NCBI GenBank assembly: GCA_947246775.1
Contig: CAMXTM010000006.1
Coordinates: 1-19,031 of the forward strand
Source: an uncultured Clostridium sp.
GTDB taxonomy: Bacteria; Bacillota; Clostridia; Lachnospirales; Anaerotignaceae
Reading direction: 5' to 3'
DNA: 19,031 nucleotides
The position numbers were made by a program, and so were the translations under genes. This document shows, piece after piece, positions 1-6,933 of this stretch. The notes beneath the pieces were generated by a model. The model had not been told where the DNA came from, searched no databases, and saw only the letters and a list, made by a program, of their open reading frames with translations. Within the stretch, counting starts at the first letter, position 1. Each line of letters starts with the position of its first letter.

Positions 1-88
1 TTTTACTTGTCAAGCACTTTTTTTACTTTTTTTAAAAAAGTTTTTTGTGCTTTTTTGTCATCTGCCTTTTGGGCAGTCACAAGAAATC

Positions 89-116
89 ATTATACTCTTT
101 TTTTATCATTTGTCAA
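89..116 (-). promoter_or_regulatory. Leftward sigma-A-type promoter
   Basis: On the - strand there is a perfect -35 (TTGACA, at 111-116) and a perfect -10 (TATAAT, at 89-94) with a 16-base spacer. Transcription would run leftward out of the window from about position 82. The early transcript would carry a small hairpin (arms CTGCC 62-66 and GGCAG 72-76). No gene lies between the promoter and the window edge, so its target is beyond position 1. Confidence 0.6.
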
Positions 117-173
117 CAACTTTTTTATTTTTTTTTAAACTTTTATTTTGCTCTCTCGGCGGGAACGTTTTAT

Positions 174-202
174 ACTATATCACATCTTTTTACAGATTGC
201 AA
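174..202 (-). promoter_or_regulatory. Second leftward promoter candidate
   Basis: A - strand TTGCAA (197-202) and TATAGT (174-179) are separated by 17 bases. It lies about 85 bases upstream of the stronger promoter at 89-116 and points the same way. The region is T-rich on the + strand, so a chance match is possible. Confidence 0.35.
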
Positions 203-260
203 CACTTTTTTTTATTTTTTTTCATTTTTTTTTTGGAAATAATAAATCTTCCTTATTATG

Positions 261-293
261 CCTAAAAATATAGCTGAATTTTCCATTCAGCTA
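261..293 (-). terminator. Rho-independent terminator of the uraA operon
   Basis: The perfect 9-bp arms TAGCTGAAT (271-279) and ATTCAGCTA (285-293) have a 5-base loop. On the - strand they are followed by TATTTTTAGG. The hairpin lies about 30 bases downstream of the stop of the kinase gene ending at 324 and closes the leftward four-gene unit. Confidence 0.85.
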
Positions 294-323
294 CAACTTT
301 ATCATTATAATTACCATTTTAAA

Positions 324-842
324 TTACTTTAATACATTATTTTCAAAAAACAGAATAAAATCTTTTTCTGCTTGTGGCAAAGGCATATCATTTTTATACA
401 CTATATCATAATCGTACTGTTCTGCCATATCATCTGCGTCATTGCCATACACCTTATTTTGTTCTTCTTTTCTTGTAATGAGCAATGTTTTGCACACCAC
501 ATCTCTACTCAAAACATATTCCAAAAACTTCTTGATTTCCTCTATTTCCCTAATATGTACAAAAAGTACCAATTCCTGTTGCTGTTCCAAAAATAGTTCC
601 AATTCTTTCTTTAAATAGCAAAAAGGCAAATCATTATATTCCACAAACAATTTTTTTAAATCCGCAAGAAACTTTCTATCTTTATTTTCTTTTGCTCCCT
701 GCCAGCCTCCCATTTTTGCAATTTCTTTGATGGGTGTAATCGATGACACATTTCTAACAACATACTTTTGCGCTACTACATCACACAGGGTATCTTTTCC
801 TGCTCCACCTTTTCCATTTATAATAATCACTTTTTTTTCCAT
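324..842 (-). CDS. P-loop nucleoside/nucleotide kinase-like protein
   Basis: A 172-residue protein starting with a beta strand and the Walker A loop GKGGAGKDT (residues 10-18), so it binds and probably hydrolyses ATP. The fold suggests a small-molecule kinase of the adenylate/deoxynucleoside-monophosphate kinase group. The tail, with Gly-Asn-Asp-Ala-Asp-Asp followed by a Tyr/Asp-rich stretch (about 133-150), resembles the end of such kinases, where the chain returns to the nucleotide site. The substrate cannot be read from the sequence. It is the last gene of the uraA operon, 15 bases after the flavoprotein gene, with an AAGGAAA ribosome site. Company with a uracil permease makes a nucleotide substrate attractive, but that is inference. 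The start is the first ATG, which directly precedes the P-loop strand. Confidence 0.7.
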   Translation of the reverse strand: MEKKVIIINGKGGAGKDTLCDVVAQKYVVRNVSSITPIKEIAKMGGWQGAKENKDRKFLADLKKLFVEYNDLPFCYLKKELELFLEQQQELVLFVHIREIEEIKKFLEYVLSRDVVCKTLLITRKEEQNKVYGNDADDMAEQYDYDIVYKNDMPLPQAEKDFILFFENNVLK

Positions 843-857
843 AGTACTATTTCCTTT

Positions 858-1640
858 TCATTTTAACAAAAATATTTCTGCTTCTTTTTCTACATTTTTT
901 AAATTTTGTTCCAGTTGCTCTACTAATTTTGCAAAAAAAGCATTATTTGTCTGTCTTGCTTGTTTGGCGCAACCTTTTACGCAGGCAAAACAGCTAATAC
1001 ATTTTTTACTATCTGCTAGCAATGTTTTTTCATCAATTGCTCTCATTGGACAGTTTCTAGCACACATTCCACAGCTAATACATTTTTCATTAGGCTGTGG
1101 TGCAAAGGAAATTTCTGTATAGTCACGATAGTTTTCATTTCCTTTTACTTCCAATTTATCCTCTTTAAAACCTTGTTTTTCTATACCATTTTTAATATAT
1201 TCTGCAAGATATTCTGCAAGTTGGTCTATTTTTAACCTATCATCATTATTTGGTCTATTTGCTCCTATCTGTTTACTATAGGTATGTTCTCCTATAAAAG
1301 CCCCTGCTGCAACAACACGAAATCCTTTTTGCTCACATATATTTTTTAACTCCACAAGTGCATCTTCATATTCTCGATTGCCATATGTTACAATACAAAC
1401 AGCATATGCGCCATTTCCCTTTACATTTTCAAACAAATCAATATTTGGCAATCTTCCTGCATACACTGGTGCAGCAAACACAACAACATCTTTTTCTGAA
1501 AACACAACTTCCTTTTTTCTATTTTCTTTTTTTGTAAAATCAAATTCTTCAAATGGCAAAGCAATTTTTTCTGCTAACAATGTGCTATATTTTTTAGAAT
1601 TTCCTGTGGGACTAAAATAAACTACTGATACCTTTTCCAT
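858..1640 (-). CDS. EFR1-type flavodoxin/ferredoxin fusion protein
   Basis: A 260-residue soluble redox protein. The N-terminal part (about 1-155) is flavodoxin-like, with the FMN phosphate loop SPTGNS at 10-15, a PVYAGRLP loop at 58-65 and a TYGNREYEDAL segment at 85-95. The C-terminal part carries two [4Fe-4S] sites of bacterial ferredoxin type: Cys187, 190, 193, 197 and Cys214, 217, 220, 224. It should pass single electrons between FMN and two clusters in the cytoplasm. Proteins of this EFR1-type architecture are common in anaerobic Clostridia and their partners are mostly unknown. It is third in the leftward operon, 23 bases after the AlkD-like gene, with a GAAAGGAAA ribosome site. Family assignment is firm; the physiological partner is not. 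Confidence 0.85.
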   Translation of the reverse strand: MEKVSVVYFSPTGNSKKYSTLLAEKIALPFEEFDFTKKENRKKEVVFSEKDVVVFAAPVYAGRLPNIDLFENVKGNGAYAVCIVTYGNREYEDALVELKNICEQKGFRVVAAGAFIGEHTYSKQIGANRPNNDDRLKIDQLAEYLAEYIKNGIEKQGFKEDKLEVKGNENYRDYTEISFAPQPNEKCISCGMCARNCPMRAIDEKTLLADSKKCISCFACVKGCAKQARQTNNAFFAKLVEQLEQNLKNVEKEAEIFLLK

Positions 1641-1663
1641 ACTTTATCATTTCCTTTCTATAT

Positions 1664-2380
1664 TTATTTTTTTAACTTTTTTAATTCCTCTTTTTCTTCT
1701 GCTGTTACTCTGTTTGACTCACAAATTTTTTGTATTGCCTTATTAAATGTCCATTTATCTAATGTGCATTTGTTCAAATAAAGTTTTGTTTGTTCTTTGC
1801 ATTTAATATATGCTTCTGCAATCAGCCATGCCTGTGCTACATTTACATAATAAAATTTACTTTGAATGTTTTCGCAACGTTTAAAAACTTTTTTAATATA
1901 ATCTTCTTCTAAGTAATATTGTAACATTATTACTAATGCCACTCTTACTACCCATACATTTTTAGAATGTAAATACAATGTCATATCATTCCAAAATGCT
2001 TCTTTATTTTGTTTTACTTGATTTTTGATGCTACTACAAAATGTATCACATGCTGCCCAGCTTTCTAATCTTTTCACAAAGTCATTCATTTCTACCTTAA
2101 AGCCGTCATACTCCATGTCACTTGTTCCAATTACAGTACCTAATAGAAGCAATTCTTCATAATACATAGGAATACAAGTTCTTATAAATTCCATATAATT
2201 GCCTTTTACGATTTCTTTTGCAATTTTTCTTATCACAGGCATTCTAACGCCCAGCATATCCATTTTCCCTTTTACTATTTTTTGATTAAACTCTTTATAT
2301 TTTGGCTCTGCCATTTGCTCCAAAGCACATCTCAATTCTTTTTGCTCTTTACTTGTCCAATTTTGTTTTACATAATCCAT
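1664..2380 (-). CDS. AlkD-like DNA alkylation repair glycosylase
   Basis: A 238-residue all-helical protein of the AlkD family (ALK/HEAT-like repeats). These enzymes excise positively charged N-alkylated bases such as 3-methyladenine and 7-methylguanine without base flipping. In Bacillus cereus AlkD the key residues are Trp109, Asp113, Arg148 and Trp187. Here equivalents stand at Trp108 and Asp112 (SWAACD), Arg146 (VWVVRVAL) and Trp185 (VAQAWLIAE), so the active cleft looks complete. The gene starts 6 bases after the uraA stop, and its Shine-Dalgarno (GAGGAG) lies inside the last codons of uraA, which suggests translational coupling. Pairing a glycosylase with a uracil permease is unusual and may simply reflect operon packing. 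Confidence 0.88.
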   Translation of the reverse strand: MDYVKQNWTSKEQKELRCALEQMAEPKYKEFNQKIVKGKMDMLGVRMPVIRKIAKEIVKGNYMEFIRTCIPMYYEELLLLGTVIGTSDMEYDGFKVEMNDFVKRLESWAACDTFCSSIKNQVKQNKEAFWNDMTLYLHSKNVWVVRVALVIMLQYYLEEDYIKKVFKRCENIQSKFYYVNVAQAWLIAEAYIKCKEQTKLYLNKCTLDKWTFNKAIQKICESNRVTAEEKEELKKLKK

Positions 2381-2386
2381 CGCCGT

Positions 2387-3652
2387 TTACTCCTCATCAT
2401 TTGTTAAATGAAACTGCTCCAACACATGAAACAGCAAACTCAATATCATTCCTACAATACAAGCTAATATCATACCACTTAACTGCACATTACCCAAGTT
2501 TACTTTTACTCCAGAAAGTCCTGTGACAAATATCACTGATGTTAACACCAAATTTTTTGACTTCGAAAAATCTACACGGGAATCTACCAAAATACGAATC
2601 CCTGACGTTCCTATCATACCATACAACAAAAAAGAAATTCCCCCTATGACTGCACCTGGTATTGTTGAGATAAGCGCTGACAATTTCCCTATAAAAGAAC
2701 ACACAATAGAAAGCACTGCCGCTCCCCCAATGACATACACACTATACACCCTCGTTACTGCCATAACACCAATATTTTCACCATAGGTTGTTGTAGGTAC
2801 AGAGCCAATCAATCCGGATACCATAGTAGAAAAGTTATCTGCAAACAAGGAACGATGCAATCCAGGGTCTTTTAACAAATCTCTCCCTATTATCTTTCCT
2901 GTCACGATTTGATGCCCTATATGTTCTGAACTAATTACAAGCAACACTGGCAACATTATCATAATCGCATTGATATCAAATTTTGGTGACGTAAAATGTG
3001 GTAGTGCAAATACAGATGCTTGTTTTACTGCCTCAAAATCTACAATATGTGTTACTATCGCTGCCGCATAGCCGCACAATATCGCTATCAATATAGGAAT
3101 CACTGATAAAAACTTTTTAAACACCACAGAGCCAAATACTGCTACCCCTATTGTTACAAAAAATACTATCGCATTATTTGCCACAATGCTTTCTCCCTCT
3201 GCTGGCAAAAGTCCTGCATTACTTGCAGCCGTAGATGCCAATTCCAATCCTATCAATGCCACAACAGGCCCCATAGCTGCTGGTGGTAACACTACATTTA
3301 TCCAATCAGAACCAAATTTATATATCACAAACGACAATATACAGCCACAAAATCCTACAGCCATAAACGCCCCTAATGCATACTGATAACCAAACTGTTC
3401 TATTACTACTGCCCCTGGTGCTAAAAATGCAAAACTAGAACCTAAATATGCTGGCGCTTTTCCTTTTGTGATAAAGATAAAAAGCAATGTGCCTACTCCA
3501 TTCATAAATAACACAATCGCCGAATTGATTCCAAAAAGAAAAGGTACTAGCACCGATGCCCCAAACATAGCAAACATATGTTGTATGCTTAGCGGAATTA
3601 ACAACGATACTGGAACCTTTTGCTCAACTTGAATGATACGTCTGTTCTCCAA
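2387..3652 (-). CDS. uraA: Uracil permease, NCS2 family
   Basis: A 421-residue integral membrane protein of the nucleobase/cation symporter-2 family that imports uracil with protons. In E. coli UraA the substrate is held by Glu241, His245 and Glu290. Here Glu243 and His247 (SSEHIGH) and Glu292 (TYGENIG) sit at matching positions. Multiple hydrophobic spans run through the whole length, which is normal for the family. The start codon is TTG at 3652-3650: it has a good AGAGGGG ribosome site 8 bases upstream, and no ATG occurs in frame before residue 26. It is the first gene of a four-gene operon from the promoter at 3704-3732. The leader is only about 45 bases, too short for a PyrR attenuator. 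A xanthine/uracil specificity cannot be excluded. Confidence 0.9.
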   Translation of the reverse strand: MENRRIIQVEQKVPVSLLIPLSIQHMFAMFGASVLVPFLFGINSAIVLFMNGVGTLLFIFITKGKAPAYLGSSFAFLAPGAVVIEQFGYQYALGAFMAVGFCGCILSFVIYKFGSDWINVVLPPAAMGPVVALIGLELASTAASNAGLLPAEGESIVANNAIVFFVTIGVAVFGSVVFKKFLSVIPILIAILCGYAAAIVTHIVDFEAVKQASVFALPHFTSPKFDINAIMIMLPVLLVISSEHIGHQIVTGKIIGRDLLKDPGLHRSLFADNFSTMVSGLIGSVPTTTYGENIGVMAVTRVYSVYVIGGAAVLSIVCSFIGKLSALISTIPGAVIGGISFLLYGMIGTSGIRILVDSRVDFSKSKNLVLTSVIFVTGLSGVKVNLGNVQLSGMILACIVGMILSLLFHVLEQFHLTNDEE

Positions 3653-3703
3653 AACAATACCCCTCTCTATTTCATTTTATCAAAAATAATGTACATTTTG
3701 AAA

Positions 3704-3732
3704 ATTATATCATTTCTATTTGTTATATGCAA
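3704..3732 (-). promoter_or_regulatory. Promoter of the uraA operon
   Basis: On the - strand TTGCAT (727-732 in the 3000s) and a perfect TATAAT (3704-3709) are separated by exactly 17 bases. The expected start near 3697 leaves a leader of about 45 bases before the TTG codon of uraA. Confidence 0.75.
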
Positions 3733-3839
3733 TGCTTTTCTTTGCAATTTGCTGATTCACAAGTAAGTCTGTATTGTGTTTACTGTGGGCTTTCTGTGAA
3801 TATGGTAAAGTGGGTTTGTGGTGTAGGAGGTTCGATGTT

Positions 3840-3887
3840 ATGGTTAGTATAAAAAATCAAAAGTCTCAAAAAGTATCCTGTTTTTAA
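3840..3887 (+). CDS. Candidate small peptide gene, 15 residues
   Basis: ATG at 3840 opens a 15-codon frame ending in TAA and predicts the peptide MVSIKNQKSQKVSCF. The perfect AGGAGG at 3825-3830 is 9 bases upstream of the ATG, ideal spacing. A second ATG at 3835 gives only five codons (MLWLV). A weak rightward promoter may precede it (TTGCTG and TATTGT, 17 bases apart, near 3749-3777), and a hairpin followed by T-runs lies about 20 bases downstream. I do not recognise the peptide. It may be a real small protein, a leader peptide, or a relic of a decayed gene. Confidence 0.3.
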   Translation: MVSIKNQKSQKVSCF

Positions 3888-3907
3888 ATCCTTGCAAAAT
3901 CACACTC

Positions 3908-3940
3908 GCTCAATCGAATAACTGAGCATATATTTTTTTC
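3908..3940 (+). terminator. Weak rightward terminator-like hairpin
   Basis: Arms GCTCA (3908-3912) and TGAGC (3923-3927) enclose a 10-base loop. A T-rich tract (ATATATTTTTTT and more) follows on the + strand. The stem is only 5 bp, so termination would be inefficient, but it could end a short transcript carrying the 15-codon frame. Confidence 0.35.
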
Positions 3941-4146
3941 TCTTCTTTTTTTTTCTGTTTTTTGATATAAATAAATTTTCATTTATTTTACTATTATTTT
4001 CATATTATATTTCTGTATATATTATACAAATAAATTATGCAAAATCAAATCATAATTATATTATTTTTTACAAAAAAAACGATTTATATTTTTGTCACTC
4101 TGTTTTTCATAAAAATGTCAATTTTATTTCTCCAAATATGATATAG

Positions 4147-4190
4147 CAATATAATACTATATAGTGCATTTTACACATAATATTATATTG
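4147..4190. repeat. 10-bp inverted repeat upstream of the cstA promoter
   Basis: CAATATAATA (4147-4156) and its exact reverse complement TATTATATTG (4181-4190) flank 24 bases that contain the rest of the palindrome ACTATATAGT (4156-4165). It ends 41 bases before the cstA -35 box, a position where an activator or repressor could bind. The AT-rich composition raises the chance of coincidence. Confidence 0.35.
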
Positions 4191-4231
4191 AAATAGATAA
4201 AAAAGATTCTATTTTTTATGCAACTTTAGAC

Positions 4232-4260
4232 TTGAAAAAATGTTTTTATGGTACTATACT
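4232..4260 (+). promoter_or_regulatory. Promoter of cstA
   Basis: TTGAAA (4232-4237) and TATACT (4255-4260) are separated by exactly 17 bases. Transcription should begin near 4267, giving a leader of about 130 bases. Confidence 0.7.
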
Positions 4261-4267
4261 TTAGCAC

Positions 4268-4366
4268 GATAGTAGGGTATTTTCTTTCAGTAGTAAACCA
4301 TAAAGAAATTATATTATAACGTACATAATTTACACTGGAAAATTTCAAAAAATACCTATTTCTATC
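4268..4366 (+). promoter_or_regulatory. Structured 5' leader of cstA
   Basis: The leader can fold into one long imperfect hairpin. The outer arms 4268-4283 and 4349-4366 pair GATAG with CTATC, then TAGG with CCTA, then TATTTT with AAAATA, with a 3-base bulge and a 1-base bulge. Inside, 4285-4297 pairs with 4329-4340 in twelve pairs with one bulged A. The stem base is followed by CTATTTTTAA, a weak U-tract, about 10 bases before the ribosome site (GAAAGGAG, 383-390 in the 4000s). It does not match any riboswitch class I know. An attenuator or mRNA-stability element is the simplest reading. Confidence 0.45.
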
Positions 4367-4399
4367 CTATTTTTAATATAAAGAAAGGAGAAATGTATT

Positions 4400-5902
4400 A
4401 TGGTAACTTTTTTAATCGGTCTTGTAATACTTTTTGTAGGTGGATTTTTCTACGGCAAATACTGTGATAAAGTTTTTGGCCCTGACGACAGAGAAACACC
4501 TGCCATTACAATGAACGACGGCGTTGACTTTGTTCCTATGAACAAATGGAAAAACTCACTCATCGAACTGCTCAATATTGCAGGAACAGGCCCAATATTA
4601 GGCCCTATACAGGGTATATTATTTGGCCCTATCGCATTTTTGCTGATTCCTATTGGTTGTGTGCTTTCTGGTTCACTACATGACTATATGTGCGGTATGG
4701 TTTGTTTGAGAGAGGACGGCAAGCAAATGCCTGCTTTAATTCACAAATATTTGGGCAACAAAACATTCAATGTATATAATGTTTTTGTTTGTTTGCTTAT
4801 GCTTTTGGTAGGTGCTGTATTCGTTTACACACCTGGTGACTTAATCGTTGGTTTAATTGGCACAGAAAATGTTGTAACAAATCCTGTTGTTTGGATTGTA
4901 TATGCTATTATTTTTATTTACTATTTAATAGCAACACTGTTTCCTATTGATGCTATCATCGGCAAGGTTTATCCAATATTTGGTATTATATTGTTGCTTT
5001 CTGCTGTTGGTGTATTTTTTGGTATTTTTATTAAAGGATATGAATTGACAGCATTAACTTCAGAAACTTTGTCATTTCTCTCACTACATGATGGCTCACC
5101 AATCTTGCCAATCTTCTTTGTTACAGTAGCTTGTGGTATTACCTCTGGTTTCCATGCTACACAGGCAACTTTGATTGCTCGTTCTGTAACAAGCGAAAGA
5201 GAAGGCAAAATGACATTTTACAACATGATGATATTAGAGGGCTTCATTGCTATGATTTGGGCAGCCGCTTCTATGGGCATTTATGCCAAAATACAAAATG
5301 GCTTAATTGCAGGCACAGATATGAGCATTGCTGGTACTGCTTCTGTTATCACTCTTGTTGCTAGAGACTTGCTTGGCTCTGTAGGTGGTGTTATTGCTAT
5401 TATTGGTATTATTGTATTACCAATTACTTCTGGTGACACAGCATTACGTTCTCTTAGATTGATGGTAGCAGAATATTTACACTATGACCAATCCAAAAAA
5501 GCAAACCGTGTTAGATTATCTGGTACTATATTTATCATTTGTGCAGCAATCCTTGTATTTGCTAAAGTAAGTGCAAGCGGTTTCAATATTTTATGGAGAT
5601 ATTTCGCTTTTGCAAACCAAACAATTGCAATATTTGCTTTTGCTATGATAACTGTTTATCTCTATGAAAGAGGTAAAAATTACATCATTAGTTTAATACC
5701 TGGTATGTTCTATGCTTTCATTATATCTACATTTATCATCAATGCAAAAATTGGTTTTAATGTACCTATGAACATTGCTTATATCTGTGGTATTATATTC
5801 ATGATACTTTGGGCTGTATTAACACTAAAATGTGCAAAGGGCAGAAAAGAAAAATTTGACAATAAATCCACCCAAAATATTGGTAAAAGTGTTACACAAT
5901 AA
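4400..5902 (+). CDS. cstA: CstA-family carbon starvation protein (peptide/pyruvate transporter)
   Basis: A 500-residue polytopic membrane protein. The N-terminal CstA domain shows the family hallmark around residues 57-70 (NIAGTGPILGPIQG), after a first transmembrane helix and a loop with a GPDD segment. Many further hydrophobic spans follow to about residue 480, ending in a short Lys-rich cytoplasmic tail. In enteric bacteria CstA and its paralogue YjiY/BtsT take up peptides or pyruvate when preferred carbon runs out. The exact substrate here is unknown. At 500 residues it is shorter than E. coli CstA (about 700) but normal for the shorter Gram-positive forms. The ATG has the site GAAAGGAG 9 bases upstream. 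It has its own promoter and structured leader and ends at a strong terminator, so it is monocistronic. The FadR-type regulator gene that follows is the obvious candidate controller. Confidence 0.88.
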   Translation: MVTFLIGLVILFVGGFFYGKYCDKVFGPDDRETPAITMNDGVDFVPMNKWKNSLIELLNIAGTGPILGPIQGILFGPIAFLLIPIGCVLSGSLHDYMCGMVCLREDGKQMPALIHKYLGNKTFNVYNVFVCLLMLLVGAVFVYTPGDLIVGLIGTENVVTNPVVWIVYAIIFIYYLIATLFPIDAIIGKVYPIFGIILLLSAVGVFFGIFIKGYELTALTSETLSFLSLHDGSPILPIFFVTVACGITSGFHATQATLIARSVTSEREGKMTFYNMMILEGFIAMIWAAASMGIYAKIQNGLIAGTDMSIAGTASVITLVARDLLGSVGGVIAIIGIIVLPITSGDTALRSLRLMVAEYLHYDQSKKANRVRLSGTIFIICAAILVFAKVSASGFNILWRYFAFANQTIAIFAFAMITVYLYERGKNYIISLIPGMFYAFIISTFIINAKIGFNVPMNIAYICGIIFMILWAVLTLKCAKGRKEKFDNKSTQNIGKSVTQ

Positions 5903-5921
5903 TTTTTAGTCATATTGCTTA

Positions 5922-5962
5922 AAAAAACTGTTTCTTTATACAAAAAAGAAACAGTTTTTTTT
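5922..5962 (+). terminator. Strong terminator of cstA
   Basis: Perfect 16-bp arms (5922-5937 and 5945-5960; core ACTGTTTCTTT/AAAGAAACAGT) have a 7-base loop. The 3' arm ends in eight T residues. Because A-runs precede the stem, it could also work on the - strand. Confidence 0.9.
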
Positions 5963-6050
5963 ATATTTTTTATAAAATTATTCATCGTGGAAAAATATGA
6001 CATATTTCTATTTACAAAAACATTCGCTATATAGTAAAATGTATGTAAAA

Positions 6051-6079
6051 TTCCAATGCAAATTTTTGTTTTTTATACA
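6051..6079 (+). promoter_or_regulatory. Candidate promoter of the GntR regulator
   Basis: TTCCAA (6051-6056) and TATACA (6074-6079) are separated by 17 bases, about 55 bases upstream of the chosen ATG at 6135. The -35 is weak. The placement supports translation from 6135 and not from the upstream in-frame ATG at 5997. Confidence 0.4.
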
Positions 6080-6134
6080 CAAAAAAACCGATTTCAACTG
6101 GAAAATCTACAAGTCAAAAGGATGGGATGAATAT

Positions 6135-6860
6135 ATGGAAAAAGACATATTGTTAGAAAACGTAGATTTCTTGAAATCAGATTTGGGAAAAAATATTTCT
6201 CAGACTCTTTTTCAAAAATTTAAGGAATTGATTCTTACTGGTAAATTGCCAGAGGGATATATGTTGCCAAATGAAAATGTCGTTAGCAACGCATTGGGCA
6301 TAGGGCGCAGCACACTGAGAGAAGCGTACACAGCACTTGCCGTATTTGGTTTCATAAGACGTTCTAAAGCAGGTACTTTTATAAACAATATTGATAATAT
6401 TGTAAATATTGCGCCTTTTAGTATTACAGTGGAAAACTCAGATTTAAGCGATTTATTAGAATTTCGTTTTATGTTAGAAGCAGAAACAGCTAGCTATGCA
6501 GCAAAACGTGCTACACCAGAAGATATACAAAAAATAACAGAAAGCTATCAGCACATGATAGAACACAAAAACGATGTTAATTTATTTGTAGACTATGATT
6601 CTCAATTTCATATGTTTATTTCTGATGCAACTCATAATAAATTGCTTATCAGCACTATGATTGCTGCAAAAGAGTCTTTCGAACGTTGTATTCGTGCAGC
6701 TATGAGAGAATCCTTGACACAAAATCCTCGTGTCATTGATGTTACAATAGATTTGCATGGTAAAATATTAGAAGCTGTAAAAAAACGGGATTATCAAACA
6801 GCTTATTCCCTTATGAGAGAACATATTTCTTATGTCAATTTAACTGTAAAATATGGCTAA
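6135..6860 (+). CDS. FadR-type GntR family transcriptional regulator
   Basis: A 241-residue regulator from the ATG at 6135. The N-terminal winged helix-turn-helix (about residues 15-82) contains the typical run LPNENVVSNALGIGRSTLRE and then a wing (GFIRRSKAGTF). The C-terminal FCD domain (about 95-230) carries acidic and histidine residues typical of its metal/ligand pocket: the Asp-x-x-x-His of DYDSQFH, the His of DLHGKILEAV and the His of REHI. FCD regulators often sense carboxylic acids. The frame is open back to 5997, but those 46 extra residues are Lys/Phe-rich and unlike the family. The 6135 ATG has an AAAGGATGGG ribosome site. The gene lies between cstA and fumarase, so control of one or both is a reasonable inference. 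Confidence 0.88.
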   Translation: MEKDILLENVDFLKSDLGKNISQTLFQKFKELILTGKLPEGYMLPNENVVSNALGIGRSTLREAYTALAVFGFIRRSKAGTFINNIDNIVNIAPFSITVENSDLSDLLEFRFMLEAETASYAAKRATPEDIQKITESYQHMIEHKNDVNLFVDYDSQFHMFISDATHNKLLISTMIAAKESFERCIRAAMRESLTQNPRVIDVTIDLHGKILEAVKKRDYQTAYSLMREHISYVNLTVKYG

Positions 6861-6893
6861 ATAATCTATTCTTATTACAGTTACTACAATTAT

Positions 6894-6932
6894 ATCAAAA
6901 AAGAAGTAATTTTTTATTACTTCTTTTTTGAT
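6894..6932. terminator. Bidirectional terminator between gntR and fumarase
   Basis: A perfect 17-bp stem (6894-6910 with 6916-6932) has a TTTTT loop; each arm holds a six-base A- or T-run near its outer end. Two genes converge on it: the + strand regulator ending at 6860 and the - strand fumarase beta subunit ending at 6934. Confidence 0.88.
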
Positions 6933-6933
6933 A

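Larger units (their letters stand above)
1..260. other. T-rich intergenic region without a credible gene
   Basis: The + strand is almost continuous T-runs. The reading frames here translate to Phe-rich low-complexity strings with no start signals worth trusting, so I call no gene. The contents are the two leftward promoter candidates and a nested inverted repeat at 12-52: outer arms AAGCAC (12-17) and GTGCTT (47-52), inner AC-T6/A6-GT (25-41). On the + strand this repeat is followed by a short T-run and could be the terminator of a rightward gene outside the window. Confidence 0.5.
3733..4231. other. Long intergenic region between uraA and cstA
   Basis: No long gene is present. The first part (about 3740-3890) is less AT-rich than the rest and holds a G-rich + strand stretch, a perfect Shine-Dalgarno (AGGAGG, 3825-3830) and the 15-codon frame 3840-3887. 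The remainder is very AT-rich, with a hairpin at 3908-3927, an inverted repeat at 4147-4190 and the small palindrome ACTATATAGT at 4156-4165. Confidence 0.6.

Noticed and set aside
45..265. Two overlapping + strand reading frames of 65 and 72 residues
   Set aside because: They translate to Phe-rich low-complexity sequence from T-runs, lack a ribosome site, and overlap leftward promoters.
727..1122. 131-residue + strand frame opposite the kinase and flavoprotein genes
   Set aside because: It is a shadow of two well-supported - strand genes, covering their junction. Its composition follows from their reverse complement.
3653..3703. PyrR attenuator or purine riboswitch before uraA
   Set aside because: The leader is only about 45 bases and has no terminator/antiterminator pair or conserved riboswitch core.
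5997..6134. Upstream start for the GntR regulator, adding 46 residues
   Set aside because: The added segment is Lys/Phe-rich and unlike the family, has no ribosome site, and the likely promoter (6051-6079) lies within it. The ATG at 6135 has a good site.
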